A model generated the notes under the pieces. It was not told where the DNA came from and did no database searches. It saw only the letters and a program-made list of their open reading frames with translations. This document shows positions 1-13,300 of a stretch of 64,000 bases of DNA, piece after piece. A program made the translations under genes and the position numbers. Position 1 is the stretch's first letter. Every line of letters begins with the position of its first letter. The DNA comes from Pachyseris speciosa (Eukaryota; Cnidaria; Anthozoa; Scleractinia; Pachyseridae): NCBI GenBank assembly GCA_016490735.1, contig JAEMWC010000011.1:1293501-1357500 (forward strand), in the 5' to 3' direction.

Positions 1-32
1 TAGAAAACTCAGACCTCAGACCTAGAAAACTC

Positions 33-490
33 AGCGTTTCCTTTCTCAAACAATTATCCAGCGAAGCGAAAACAAGTGTGCTTAGTTTTTTTTGGAATCA
101 ATACACTATTTTTATCACCTTGCAAAAGGATAAACCTCTGTGGCCTAAAGGTCACTGTTCTTGCCTGTGACACAGCTAACCCGGGTTTGATGTCTTTTAG
201 CTTTTTTAGTGGTATATATCACGGGCTTTATTTTTCTGTTTCTCTTTTTCTTGTTCTTTTAGAAATATTTTTTACAAGTGTTATAATTACTGTTCTCAAT
301 GGTTGAGCTGTATTTTAGAGGAATAAATGTTGATAGGGGTCTAAAGAAATAGACTCCAACACAAGCTAAACACAATGCGTCCGATGTAAGAAAGACAGAC
401 TTCCCTCTATTCTTTTGTTTAGCACTAAGTTAGGGATACAATACTGTTTTTTACAAGCCCGGGTTTAGGCTAATTGTAGCCTCTTGTTTA
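33..490 (+). repeat. Dispersed repeat with tRNA-like head, copy 1
   Basis: Inverted partner of 5327-5777. The segment near 135-190 looks like a tRNA of the Ser/Leu type, with an A-box-like TGTGGCCTAAAGGTCA and a B-box-like GGGTTTGATG. The rest carries stretches shared with the second copy, for instance AGACAGACTTCCCTCTATTC and CAAGCCCGGGTTTAGGC. It lies upstream of the first USP47 exon in the window, presumably in an intron. Confidence 0.7.
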
Positions 491-590
491 TGATAGAGTG
501 CTAGTAGGTTTATACTGAAAAGTTGGAGTTCTAGTATTGAGTGCCAGTCATTAAGCAAAATACTCTAGCCCAATTTGTTCTAAATTTCAG

Positions 591-2139
591 CTCTACCAAT
601 GCATACATGTTGATGTATAGACAAGTTGCTCCAGAAAGAAATGCTAAGTTCATGGAGATGTGTGATGTGCCAAACCACATTGCAGATTTGATGTACAAAT
701 TGAAAAACCAGGAAGAGATGGAAAGAAAGCGAAAGGAAATGGATAGATGCATGTGCAAGGTATGCAGTGATTTCATTATTTGATTTTGGAAATCTAATTC
801 AAATTTGGAGAAATGTGAAAAATCAAAAGCTGTGATTTGTACAAAGAAGTGTGGCTGTGCATTAATGTGGGCAGTGGTTTGGAAATTCCAAAATTAATAT
901 TTCCTCTTGAATGTTTAATGTTTTAAACACTGCATCAAATAACAATCTTAACTTCCATTCCCTTTGTGACTGAAATGGTATGCTTGTGCCATCAGATAAA
1001 GATATTTTGTGAACATCCCATCAGCAAGAGAACAGTGGAACGAAAATTGGAAATTCACAAGGATAAGACACTAAAAGATGCAGTGGGAATTGCCCAGAAG
1101 GTGAGAGGAAGAAAGTGCTGGACATGTTTGCTTGTCTTTGCACCTAAAGTAGCCTCCTTCACAGACATCTTTGGGCTCATCATGCGTTCCTTGCCCACGA
1201 ACGTCTGCTGAACTGAACTGCCACTTCCGTTCGTCAGTGGTTAGCCTTTGTTTTGAAGAAACCAATAACGAGCTGCGTAAGAATGGTAATTGACACCCGA
1301 TTCACGTGCATCGTCTGTGTAAATAATCCAGGGGTCGAAGTCCTACTTTCCACAAATTGGAAAACGAGCAAGAAGCACGTGATGAGCCCAAACACCTAAA
1401 TGTGATTCCTCAGTTAAGGAAGAATGAAGAATAATCAATGATTGATAGTATTTGGGCAATTTTCCAAGTAACGTGGGAAGCAATATTAATCCATTTATAT
1501 GCTGGCCATCTGAAGGTACTTTTTAGGCTTTAGTAAACTTGTCAAAGAAAGGAAACTGCCACCTTAATAATTTTATTTTATATTATATATGGGCAGGCTT
1601 TTAGCCAGAAATTGAAAACTGGGCGTCCAGCAGTCATGTTTTCCCATAAAATTATAAGAGATAAAGTGACTTTTCCTTGAATTTCTTCTAAAAGTGGACG
1701 TCCACAGGATGCCTGGACACCCTTCTGGCTAAAACCTTGTATACCGGTATTAGTTTTTTTGGAGGAGGTTGAGGGAGGTCTTTTGTTCTTCCTACACATA
1801 TAGGTACACATGTAGGTACCAAATTTTTAATAACTGCCCAAATTCTTTTCTAAGACTGGATGACTTTGCTCATTTAACTTTGTGAGTCATGGAGGTAAAA
1901 AGAGCTGTACTTGTAGATACATGAAGGTTTTCTCTAATTAGTATTGACGTGAACAGTCTTTAGTTAGTTTTTGATTGAAAGACTGTCACTAGTAGATTTT
2001 ATAATTTCTACCTGTTGGTTAGCTTTTCCACTTGGAGAAGATCCTCCCTGCAGAACAGTGCAGAATTGTGAAGTATGATGAGTACTATGACTACATTGAG
2101 AGGTCATTTGATGGAGAAGAGGCAAGTTGGCAGTCTTAA

Positions 2140-2182
<43 letters not shown>

Positions 2183-5100
2183 GTAATAATAATAATAATA
2201 AGTTAAGACTCAATGGAACATTCTCAGTAATTCACTTTCTTACATTATTAATGAAATATTAAAATAGCTAGTTCAATTAGCTTTAATTTGATATTGGGTT
2301 TATGGTATCTGGGCTGTAATTGAGAGCCACTAAAGCCCTTAGATTAGAGACACCCCTGAAGGTACACGGTAACCTTAACAAATCCAGCACATAGTATTAA
2401 ACAGCTTTCACTGCACAACCAATTGCACAGTCTGTTATGTCAAATAAAATCATGGTGACTTTTAATTATAATATATACATGTATTATTTTAATTTTAATT
2501 TCAGAATGATCCAATGGGTAAAGTGCTCTGTGGTGTGAAGCAGTCTTACATGTTTGACCTTCTTCTTGAAACAAGGACTCCAGAAGAAAGATTTTTGCCT
2601 TACAGGCCAGGAGGTATGTTACCATGCAACGTTTTGGATTTTGTTTTATGGCTCTGCAAGTGTAAAATTCTGGCCATCCAGTACATGTATGTAATCAAAT
2701 ATTGCTGTATTTTTTCCTTTTTTTTTTGTGTTTTGTTTTATATTTTAATTTGTTGTTGTTGTTTGTTTGTTTGTTTTTGCAGGAGCAACAGTCAAAGTTT
2801 ACCTTGTGGATCTTGAAAAATGGAAAGTCTCCCCACCTGTTAATGTGCGACCACTGCTCAGTTCATCTGTAAAAGATCTTTGTGCTCTTATTCATGAGGT
2901 AATAATAATGAGTTGACATTATTCTGTCTGGGTGCAGTGACCAAGCCATGGTCAAAGTGGTTTGTCCTTAAATTACCGTAGATACTTTGCTCTTCATGTT
3001 TCTCTATCATACAGACAGAAGAGAGAACTGCGAAGAACAAAGAATCTTCTCTTGACTAATACCCATTCACTCCTGTACAGCATGTTAATGTACTTACAGT
3101 AAAATTAATATCATTTAGGACAATATACATTGTAGGTTAAGGAAAAACATTTCCCACTGACTAGCAACATATGGAATAAATGAGTACTTTGTTTTGTTAC
3201 CTGTAAGTAACCCTCAGACAGGTTAATATACATCTACTTCTCAGTGAGGATACAACACTCTGGTTTACATTATTAATATTAAATTTACCTAATTATTGAA
3301 ATGTTTTGGGTTAAGAGATCAAGGCTGTACACACACAGACTGAGCAATCTCCATACCTGCCCATGCAATGTCATGGGAAATAGTAATGGATTCATAGGTC
3401 TCAAAAACTAATAAAAACTTTGGCTTTTGGGTTGTTTATTTTTATTTTATTTTTTGACCTTTTGGTTAGCAATGCATTGTCATGAAATGGAATTGTATGA
3501 AATTTACACAACTTTAATTTGTCTCTTTACTCTGTTTCTTTGAATTCTTTTCTGCAGAAATTTGGCCTACCCTTAGAAACTATGAGAGTTGTGTTTGAAG
3601 GAGCATACTGTGATTTAAAGCTGCTGGACAGCCCCAACAAAGTGTTAAAAGAACTGGGATTCTTCAAATCCAACAAGGTGATTTCAGAGATTAACAGTTT
3701 TATTGGCCAGATCCATTTTGTAGCAATCAATGATTTTATGTGTGTGTTATATAGTTTATCACATCTTTAATTACTTTGTCGGTGTCTGGTTTGTCTTGTG
3801 TGTTTCCAAACTGTTATCCAAAATAGGTCTTTCAAAGAATTTGATTTGCCCAGGAAGGATTTGGGAGGCTTCCAAAAGATTCACCCTACTCCCTAAAATG
3901 ACAAGTAATATCCCACAGTTTTTTATAAATTTATGAATTCAGTTGCAGCTGCGGCCTCAAGTAGACTTGCAAATGCTTGCAGTTTTGATCACTATTTTTG
4001 CTTTGGATTTTTTAACGAATGCATCCTCAAAGGGGCTCTTCACAGCTTCATTCTAAAAACAATTAATCATCAGATGTAATTGTTAAGCAATTAATAGGAG
4101 AAGGAGAGTCCCATGCAGGAATTATCGAACCTACGACCTCCGCAATGCGTTTGTTAGAATACTTGTGTTTCTGGATATTGTAACCATACATTGCCTGAAT
4201 TCATGTAGCTACTTAATGTATAAATGCAGGTTTTTGTGGAAGCCTCAAACCTGGAGGAAGATGTTCCTTTTAAGGACTCAAGGCTGTTTCAAGTTTTGGA
4301 TGTGCATCAACACACTATTCAGTTATATGTAGCATTACCTGATCCTGCCAAAAAACCATCAGGTAAGTTATGTTATTTATTACTGTCTTACTACTGGATG
4401 GTACGTGTGCTTGCATGATGCATGATTAATATTGCATTTAAAGCTTAATAATTTATGTAACCACTCAGCTCATTTAGTTTTTACTATTCTGAGTAGTTTT
4501 TTTGCTTATTTAAGTTTATCTTTCTTTTGCTGTAATATATGTCTTCTATATGTAGCAAAATAAAATGGTTGTTGTTAATACATCGCAGCAGCATTACTGA
4601 TCGAGTTCATAACTGGCATCTCTTAGTAGTATTTCTAGATTTGTATGAGATGGTTGCTATTTTCTAAAATTCTTCTGCAGTGCCCATTACCAATAATGTA
4701 CATAGGCTTGGGCATTTTTGGCCCAAAACATTTTATGCTAATGTGGGTAAATAACAATCAACAAAAGTCCTGAAGGCCAGGATTTTGTGGTTTAATTATA
4801 AGGATCACTGACACAAAAGATGATGATGAAGTCTTCGTTACCGTGTTTTACTACTTTCATTTTCCAGAATTTCCTAAGAAATATCAACTAATATTTATTT
4901 TATTTTTTTTTACTCTTAGAGAATACCAGTAGGTTTATATGTGAGGCAGAAGATGATTCTGACAAGAATGAAAATAAAAAAGGTAAGCTTAATTGGCTTT
5001 AATAGTGTGTCAATCAGTTGGTGATTCCTGCACACCAGCTCTGTAGGCCTTGTGACATTTAAAAACACACCTTTTTAGCTCATGGATGATGTAGTCATGC

Positions 5101-7330
5101 CATGAGGTATAGGAGGCACTCGATGTCACTCACTCACTCACTCACTCGATTCTGATTAATTTATTCATTAAACTCGGATAAAACACTTCTTCTGTCCCTC
5201 CCCTGGTAATTATTGTATTTGTCCCCAGAGTCCTCTTTGCTCAAGGTTTGCAAGTTTCAGGGGGTAGTAGAAATCAGAGTGTAGATTCTTGCTCGACTGT
5301 TTATGTATCATGATAGAAGTGAATATGAACAAGAGGCTACAATTAGCCTAAACTCGGGCTTGCAAAAAACAGCATTGTATCCCTAATTTAGCGCTAAACA
5401 AAAGAATAGAGAGAAGTCTGTCTTTCTTACATCGGACGCATTGTGCTTAGCTTGTGTTGGAGTCTATTTCTTTAGACCCCTATCAATATATATCCCCCTA
5501 AAATTACAAACTTGCTTTACAGCTCAACCATTGAGAACAATAATTGTAACACTTGTAAAAAAGAAGAAGAAAAAGAGAAATGAAAAAAAGCCTGAGATAT
5601 ATGCCACAAATAGATATCGAACCTGGGTTAGCTGAGTCAGAGGCAGGAACAATGACCTCTTGGCCACAGAGGTTCATCACAATGTAATATGATAAAATAG
5701 TGTTTAGTATTGATTCCAAAAAAACTAAGCACACTTGTTTTTGCTTCGATGGATATTTGTTTGAGAAAGAAAGCGCTTATCAAACAATGTAGTTTTATTT
5801 CGCATAAACGTTAATGGAGTCTTGGTGAAATGTGAGGAGAAAAATAATCAACAGAGTGAAACTGTTTACAAATACGTCAATCCAGGGTCATTTGAAACAT
5901 AAGAAAGCCGAACGTTTCTGCAGTCAGTTTCAAGTCACACAACTAAAAACTAATCGCTTATCATTCAAAAACTAACGTCCAGAAATTGAGATATTGTGGA
6001 AAAATAGTAAATAAACTACCTGTCAAAGTCTCAGGGGTGTATGATATCCCGTACTTGAGTTATTCAACAAAAGTTCTGTACTACCTCTTAATGGAGCGGA
6101 CACGGGGAAACACGGCAGTCTAATTAAAAACATCTGGAGGTAAGTTCGGTCATGTTAAAAGCTTTCTTCTCGCAGTTAAACTTGAAAACATTCGTATGGA
6201 CACTTCTTTTAACATGTTAGTTGTTCACTGACTTCAAAGACACAAGGTGAATCGATGTTTTCCGATACGTGACAACAGGCATCATTCATCGGTTCATGTC
6301 TGTCTCTTTGCAGTGTATATCCATAGACCCCTCTAAACATATATCCCTTGAAAAGTGCTTTACAGCTCAGCCATTTATAACTTAAAATAATTATAACATT
6401 TGTAAAAAAAAATATTTAAAAAAGAAGATGAAAAAAAAGGAAAGCAAAAAAAAAGGAAAAAAAAGGTGTTGATAGTGGGAATTGAACCCGGAACATCTGC
6501 ATCACAAGCGGCGAAGATGACTGCTAGGCCACGGTCATTCAGCATAGCTAATGAGGTCAAAATAGTAAGGAAATATGACATTGCCTATCCTCAGGAGATT
6601 TAGACAAGGACCAAAAGCAACTAATTCGTTTGAGCAAAGGATTGGAACATTCAACAATGAATTGAATCCCCCATCGCGTGATGAGTACTGCGTGTTGTTG
6701 CATATCAGGTTAAACACAACATACATTCACACCGCAATCGCTACAGTGAATCAAATATAAACAAAGTAACCAGCAGAGCTTTTCTACCAAAAAAGCCCGT
6801 ATTTAGACATGCAACACATTTGTTTTGGGAGAAAAATATGATCGATTTTACTGCTTAAACTGAGACAGGTACATATTGGATTCTTATCAATCGAAGAATG
6901 GATTGGAAATTTCTGAAATGTCTGAAATAGCTTCAATGATATGTAAATGAAATGGCCACAGTATTCTGAAATCTAGCCACCAAAACACCGATCTTGTTCA
7001 GAAAGTCTATATCCTTTGGCTTAACTAAACGATCAGTAATAAAAATTATTTTTGAAAGTAGTTCAATATTGTGGTAAAAAACAGTATTACAATGCTGTAA
7101 CATAGCTGCAGATTTCTTTAGGTCATACATTTTTCGTGGTGTCACACAACGCTCTCTTTGATGGGAGGTTGCGTCGAGGGCGGGAATACATCCGTCACAA
7201 TGAGTTGATAGACTCTGGGAAAGAGGTTGCATTACTTGTCAAATGCAGGTCGCAATTAGTGTAGCAAGATGCATCCATGAGCTAGCTCACAGGAGCCTTT
7301 GATTAAGTTAGCTTTTTAGTAGATTCATGT

Positions 7331-7361
<31 letters not shown>

Positions 7362-10300
7362 TAACATTTCCTGTGGTATTGTTATAAATAAATTTTATAT
7401 TCATATTTCATTTTATATTGTCATTATTTTATTATTTAATATAATTTAGGTATTATTATTAATGCTTTTGTATTCAATTTTCAGTAAAAAAATATTGTAA
7501 AGTGCTTTTGATCATTTTTTATGTTAACAAGTGCTATATACCGGTAAATTAATAATTAAAATTATCATTATTATGATTGAGAGTACGCTGTATCTAGATT
7601 ATGTGTTGTTTAATAAATGAGCAGGAGTGTTTTAGGACTTGATAAAACACGAATTGTGAATTTATTGAACGGCTTAAAAAGCTTTACTGTACAACTATCC
7701 ATTCTTACACTAGAATTTAGATTTGCGGTTAGTTTGGCCTAGTAAATCGGATGTAAAATTTACCCGTGTTTTTATCAGATATAAAGACACTCATTTAAAA
7801 TCAATTTCTTTTGTATTTCCTTTATGAATTATTAATGAGGTTTTTAATTATACAAGATGCTCTATACACCGTATTCCAAAATGGCAGCCAATTTAGTATT
7901 CTTTTGTTTGCATGTTAATTAGCCATTTTTGTCTCATCAACATGTACAAAGTACAAAAGAATTTTGAAGTGAAAATGAGACAAACAGGGCTAATTAACAT
8001 GCAAACAAAAGAATAACAAATTAGCCGCCATTTTGGAATAAGGTGTATGAGCATTTACTCAGGATACTACATGATGCAGAAATCAGATGCGTGCTTTCTG
8101 ATTCTCGAAAACTATCCGGCTAATGGTTTGCTTTTGGGTTTGTACAAGGCCTTTTCGTTTATGTACAAGCAAAGTGCGTAAAACTGTTTTGAGAGTTGTC
8201 ATTGATATTCATTGTTTATCTTTTGAAAGCTCTTACTATTAAAAGGTATTAAAACCAGGGGAAACATATGGAAATTACTTTGGGTCTCTCAAAACATTTT
8301 TTTTCTTTCAGTTAAACTTGAAAACTTTCACATACTAGACACTTCTCTTAACAAATTGGTAATTCTGAACTCGAAAACACAAGGTGAATGATATTTTTGA
8401 GTGTGTGAAATGTTTCTCAGAAGCAATCCAGGTGTCACACATTGTAAAAAACTGAAATTCAAACTGCTCTATTTTCAAAACAAAGTATGCTACCGAGATG
8501 AAAACAAGCTAGCAGATATATATTTAAAATGCCAATTACCTGATGAAAGTAAAAACTAAATTTTAATTTTAGTCTTTTTCTTATGTTACCTGAAAACCAA
8601 GAATTTGCATTCTTGTCTATGTAAAACTGTCACAGCAATCAAGTTGTGATACTTAGTATCTCTGATTGATCAGCCAATAAGCATGGCACATGCAAGGCTT
8701 CCAAATATTTCTTAAATTCAGCAAAACTTTTTACACAGACAAACTCTACTGGATTAAGATCTTCACAACTTTATAAAGTTATATGTGGGAAAATGTGTTA
8801 AGGTCTTTCGAAGTGGAATATATAACCTTGAGCGCTCACTTGGGTCAGTAGTGGAAGGTGTCACATTACACAAAAACAAGCATATGCAAATCAATTTGAA
8901 TTTTTGTCATAAAATACGTAAATGATGCCACAAGCTTTCTATTGTGTATTGACCAATGAATCACCGCCGACCGGTTAGCGCAGTGGTAGAGCACCGGACT
9001 AGCGTGCGGGAGGTCGGTGGTTCAAAACCCGGTCGGACCAACACTCAGGGTCTTTAAATAATTGAGGAGATAGTGCTGCCTTTGTAATAACATCTGCAAA
9101 TGGTTAGACTTTCTAGTCTTCTCGGATAAGGACGATAAACTGTAGGCCCCGTCTCACAACTCTTCATAATTGATTCTGTGGGACGTAAAAGAACCCACAC
9201 ACTGTTCGAAAAGAGTAGGGGACGTAGTTCCCGGTGTGATGGTCTATCTCTCATCTGATGATTAAATGCTCGGAGATATTAGCTGCACAAGCTACTCTAA
9301 AATCCGAGGGTAAATAATGTGATGTATGTATGTATGTATGTGTTCCTATCGTGTATTTTGTTGCACAGGGAAAAAAAAAGACCAAACTCTAGCATGGTTT
9401 ATAACTCAGTATACCTACAGGTATCCTAACTAATAACTGATTGACACTGCTTCAGCTGCTGGGAGTAATTTGAATTTGAATAATTTATTAAATAAATAAT
9501 TAATTCTGTGATGTTATTTAATTGACATTGGTTCTTTAGTGTTTTTGCTTTAAAGTTATTAATAGTGATGATAAATTAGCTGTGGATTGCTAGTAGAGAA
9601 TACTGAGTGTGGCCAAAAAGTGGTCGACTAAGGGCTTTTAATTTTTATTTTTCCTGTTTGTTTGTTTTAGAAAAAATTTATCATGTTGACAAGAGAATCA
9701 CACTTGGAAAGTTGAAAGAGATTCTCCAAAGTGACGTTGGTTGCTCACCTGAATATTTTAGGGTAATTATTATTAAGTTAAATCCTTTTGCAGAACAAAA
9801 CTTCATCAAGTGCCATCAATTATGATGCAAAGAAAGACATTATATAAATTTATACATACTTGTAGCTTTGGTCTTTGATAATTGCTTTGCTTGGCACTGG
9901 TACTGGAGCTCGATGACCTTTATTTTTATTGTCACACTGGATGTAATGTTGATAAAATTTTGGGATTGACAAATGACGTTTTTACCACAATTGCTCGTAA
10001 TCTCACAATCTTATTGGCTAATTTGCCGTTGTTGATAAGAGTCTAGACAATGCTGCTCACGTCAACATGTTGCACAATGCCTTTTCTCAGCTCGCGCTCT
10101 GAAATTAATATTTTCTTTGACGCTGATATTGTGGTAAAAAACAAATCGAATGTGGTTTAGCGTTGTTTATACTCTTATCAACAACGATATTCGTCATCAC
10201 AGTGGTCAAAATTTGCTGTGAACTCACTCGGCTGCGCCTTGTGAGTCCATAGCATTTTGACCACTGTGATGACGAATATCATTGTCGATTTAAGAGTATA

Positions 10301-13300
10301 GACAACGCTAAACCACATTCAATTTGTTAATTAGAAAAACATAGCACCAGTAGTGATCTCTTGCAACTGTTTGTCACATTTCATCAGTCTGGCAGTCTCA
10401 ATTTTTTTCATCAATATTTATATTAATATCTCAGAGTCTGAAGATTTTTATTTTTATAATCACTGTTCGGAATTAAATGTAAATGCAATGCAATCATGTC
10501 AAAAACCTGTAATTGTTTTGATGTTTTCTTAGATGCCAAAAGATATCTTATAATAAGTTATTTATTTGGCAGATTTATTTGTTGTAACATTAAAAATTAA
10601 TTTGCTCTGAACTTCATTAATAATCAATTTAAATTCCTAATTTAAATGCTGGCTTTTCTTAACCAAAGGGCTTTCATCAAGAGGTTTCAGATATATACTA
10701 GCACATATCTTGATGTATATATATATATGTTTATGTTCATGCTTAGGTTTATAGAGTATACTCAAATAACCAAGAAATTGAGTATAACAAGTTGTCTGAT
10801 CCATTAACAAGCTTCTCTGATGACGCTAAGGTAGGTGCCCGCAAGTTTATGTTGAAGACAATAACTCAAATGTGGTTTTTCAAGAATCAAGATCTAGATG
10901 TTTAATCTGTTCTGAAATGCATGCATGTTTACAGTTATTAAAGGGACGCTGTCATGGATTGACATGCACAGTATTTCTCACACAGAGAGATTTTCCTGAA
11001 CGCGTTGATATCTTGTTTTTCTTTAAAAGTCTACATTAAATAAGCCTTAATGAGGCTATTAGAATGTACAGTTATCTGCAAACAAATATTTGGAATCAAT
11101 GAGATGTAAAAGAAGCCAAAAATTATTTATTCAAATTACTGACAGTAGAGTTCAGTGAAGTGTGACCAGAAACACTGTCGGTTGAACAAGCGTTCACCTC
11201 TCACATAAACATTTTTTCTCTCCAACATACCTCAACATATTGCCGATCTTAACATGCCCTTTTAAAGCTGAAAGAGAGTAAATTTATTTGCAAACGACGA
11301 CCTTGAAGTCAAATGATGGTAAACAGGGAAAAATTATGCCATGTTTTTAGTACTCACCGCGTAAACACAACCAGTGCAGTGCCTCTCAACTATAAATACA
11401 GGTTTTTCTTCAAAATACTACGCTAAATACAAATTTTAAAGTAACGATATTAAACATGTGATGGTCTCTGACATTCTAACGACTACAAATGAATCACGAA
11501 GATGGAATCGCTACATTATTAACTTCACCGGCTAGTACACTTCGATCAGTTACCGCACCAGTTACACTGCTGTGTACGTGGAATTTCTCATGAATTCAAC
11601 CCTTGAAAACGTTTTTCCTCGTTGTATTTTGACTCCCTTTGCTTTGTTCTCTTGAAGAGACTGAATGACCATTTTCGCGCTGGGTGCTCAAACTCCCACT
11701 TTCTACGGTCGATGCCATTTTGAATGTAGCTCTCCAACTTGAAAAATTCTGCCTGAACTTTTCAAGTTTGGATTTCAAAAGCCAGCGCATGCGCGAAGGT
11801 GACAGTGTCCCTTTAAGATCTCTCTTAAAGGAGCATGGTCACGACATTTTGGAAGATTGAAAACGGATTACAAATTATGTTTTTGAAAAATTTAGGCTAA
11901 ATTTTTCCAAAATGTAATTTGTAATCCATTTCAATCTTCTCCATCCTTCACCATCCTCGCCATATTTGCATTTATTCTTGTCTCTTTGGTGCTTAGCTTC
12001 CCTGAAAATTTGTTATTTCAATCACTGTTTCGCATTAGCTGAGTGAATTTTTTTATCTCTGTAACAATGACCCAAAATGTTGTGACCGTGCTCCTTAAAT
12101 ATTGACTTACACTGTACAAAGATAGTGTTGGTGGGGCTGGTTGAAATGAATGGTTGTAATCTGTAATAGCTGTTTTCAATGAACACCCTTGCTGCCATGG
12201 GTGAACTTGTGTGATAGTATTTAGTTTACTCACAAGGTGAATCATGAACATGAAAGCTCTTTTAATTACGCTTTAACTTCCAACTGTTCTGTCACCTTAT
12301 AGGTGCGTATCAAATACAGCCGTGCCCTTAAAAAGGGGGAGCACCAGTTGAGAATATATCTGTTGAATCCTGTTGAAAAGGAGGTTAGTTTCCAGCCATT
12401 TCGGCACATTGAGTAACAGGGTCTAAAAAAAATTATTTAGACATTATCTTGGATGTGGATATTGGCCAATTTAGATTGAGAGATAGGCTGAATTGTTATT
12501 CTAATTTTTATTGAATGCCCAAGTGAGATTGCTGTACATAATCATATAATGTCATAAACTCCATAATAAATACTACAGTTACACAACTGTTCAGCCTGTA
12601 TGTTGACACTATTCAACAGCAGGTGTCATCGGTACAGTGTAGTCAAAGGGTTTTACAAACTTACCCTGTGACAGCTTTCTCTGTAATTATCAGTGATTGT
12701 TTTGTATTGGTGCACATGTTCTGGTGTTACGTGTTCAGTGGTAAGATCATGCTGGCTGTGTGCTCAACATCTGCCTCAGTTCAGATGATCATGTCATTGG
12801 GCAGTGACTTTAAGCCATTGGCCTTGTCTCTTTCACACACTAAACTAGGAGGAGACATAAAAGAAACCAAACACTGATCGAAAAGAGTAGAGGACATAGT
12901 TCCTGGTGCTGTGGTCTGCTCTTTCTCTCAAACAGACAGTTTACAATTTCCCCAGCTTACAGTGGCCCCAGATGGCCTGCTAGAAGAGTAGATCCTTGAA
13001 TCAGACTGATTTCTTTTTATCCATTGTAATTAAATGATTGGTCAGTTGGTGGAGCAATCAATAACATTGCATCATCTGCCAGTCCAGTTTATCTTGGTTA
13101 ATTTTCATGATTACTGAGTGACAGAGTGTAAATTGCTTCTTTCAGCCTTTTAAATACCTGTGTGACTGGATTGTCAGTGATGGAATGACAGTGAAAGAAT
13201 GCAAAGAGCTCTTGCAACCAGAGATCTGTGAACGATGTGGGATTGATGTACCTGTTGAAAAGTATTTAGTTTTATATTTATTAAAACTACATGCATTAGA

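Noticed and set aside
8962..9039. A possible functional tRNA-Ala gene
   Set aside because: Acceptor and T arms are good, but the anticodon stem pairs poorly, CCA is encoded in the genome, and the sequence continues into a SINE body shared with other copies.
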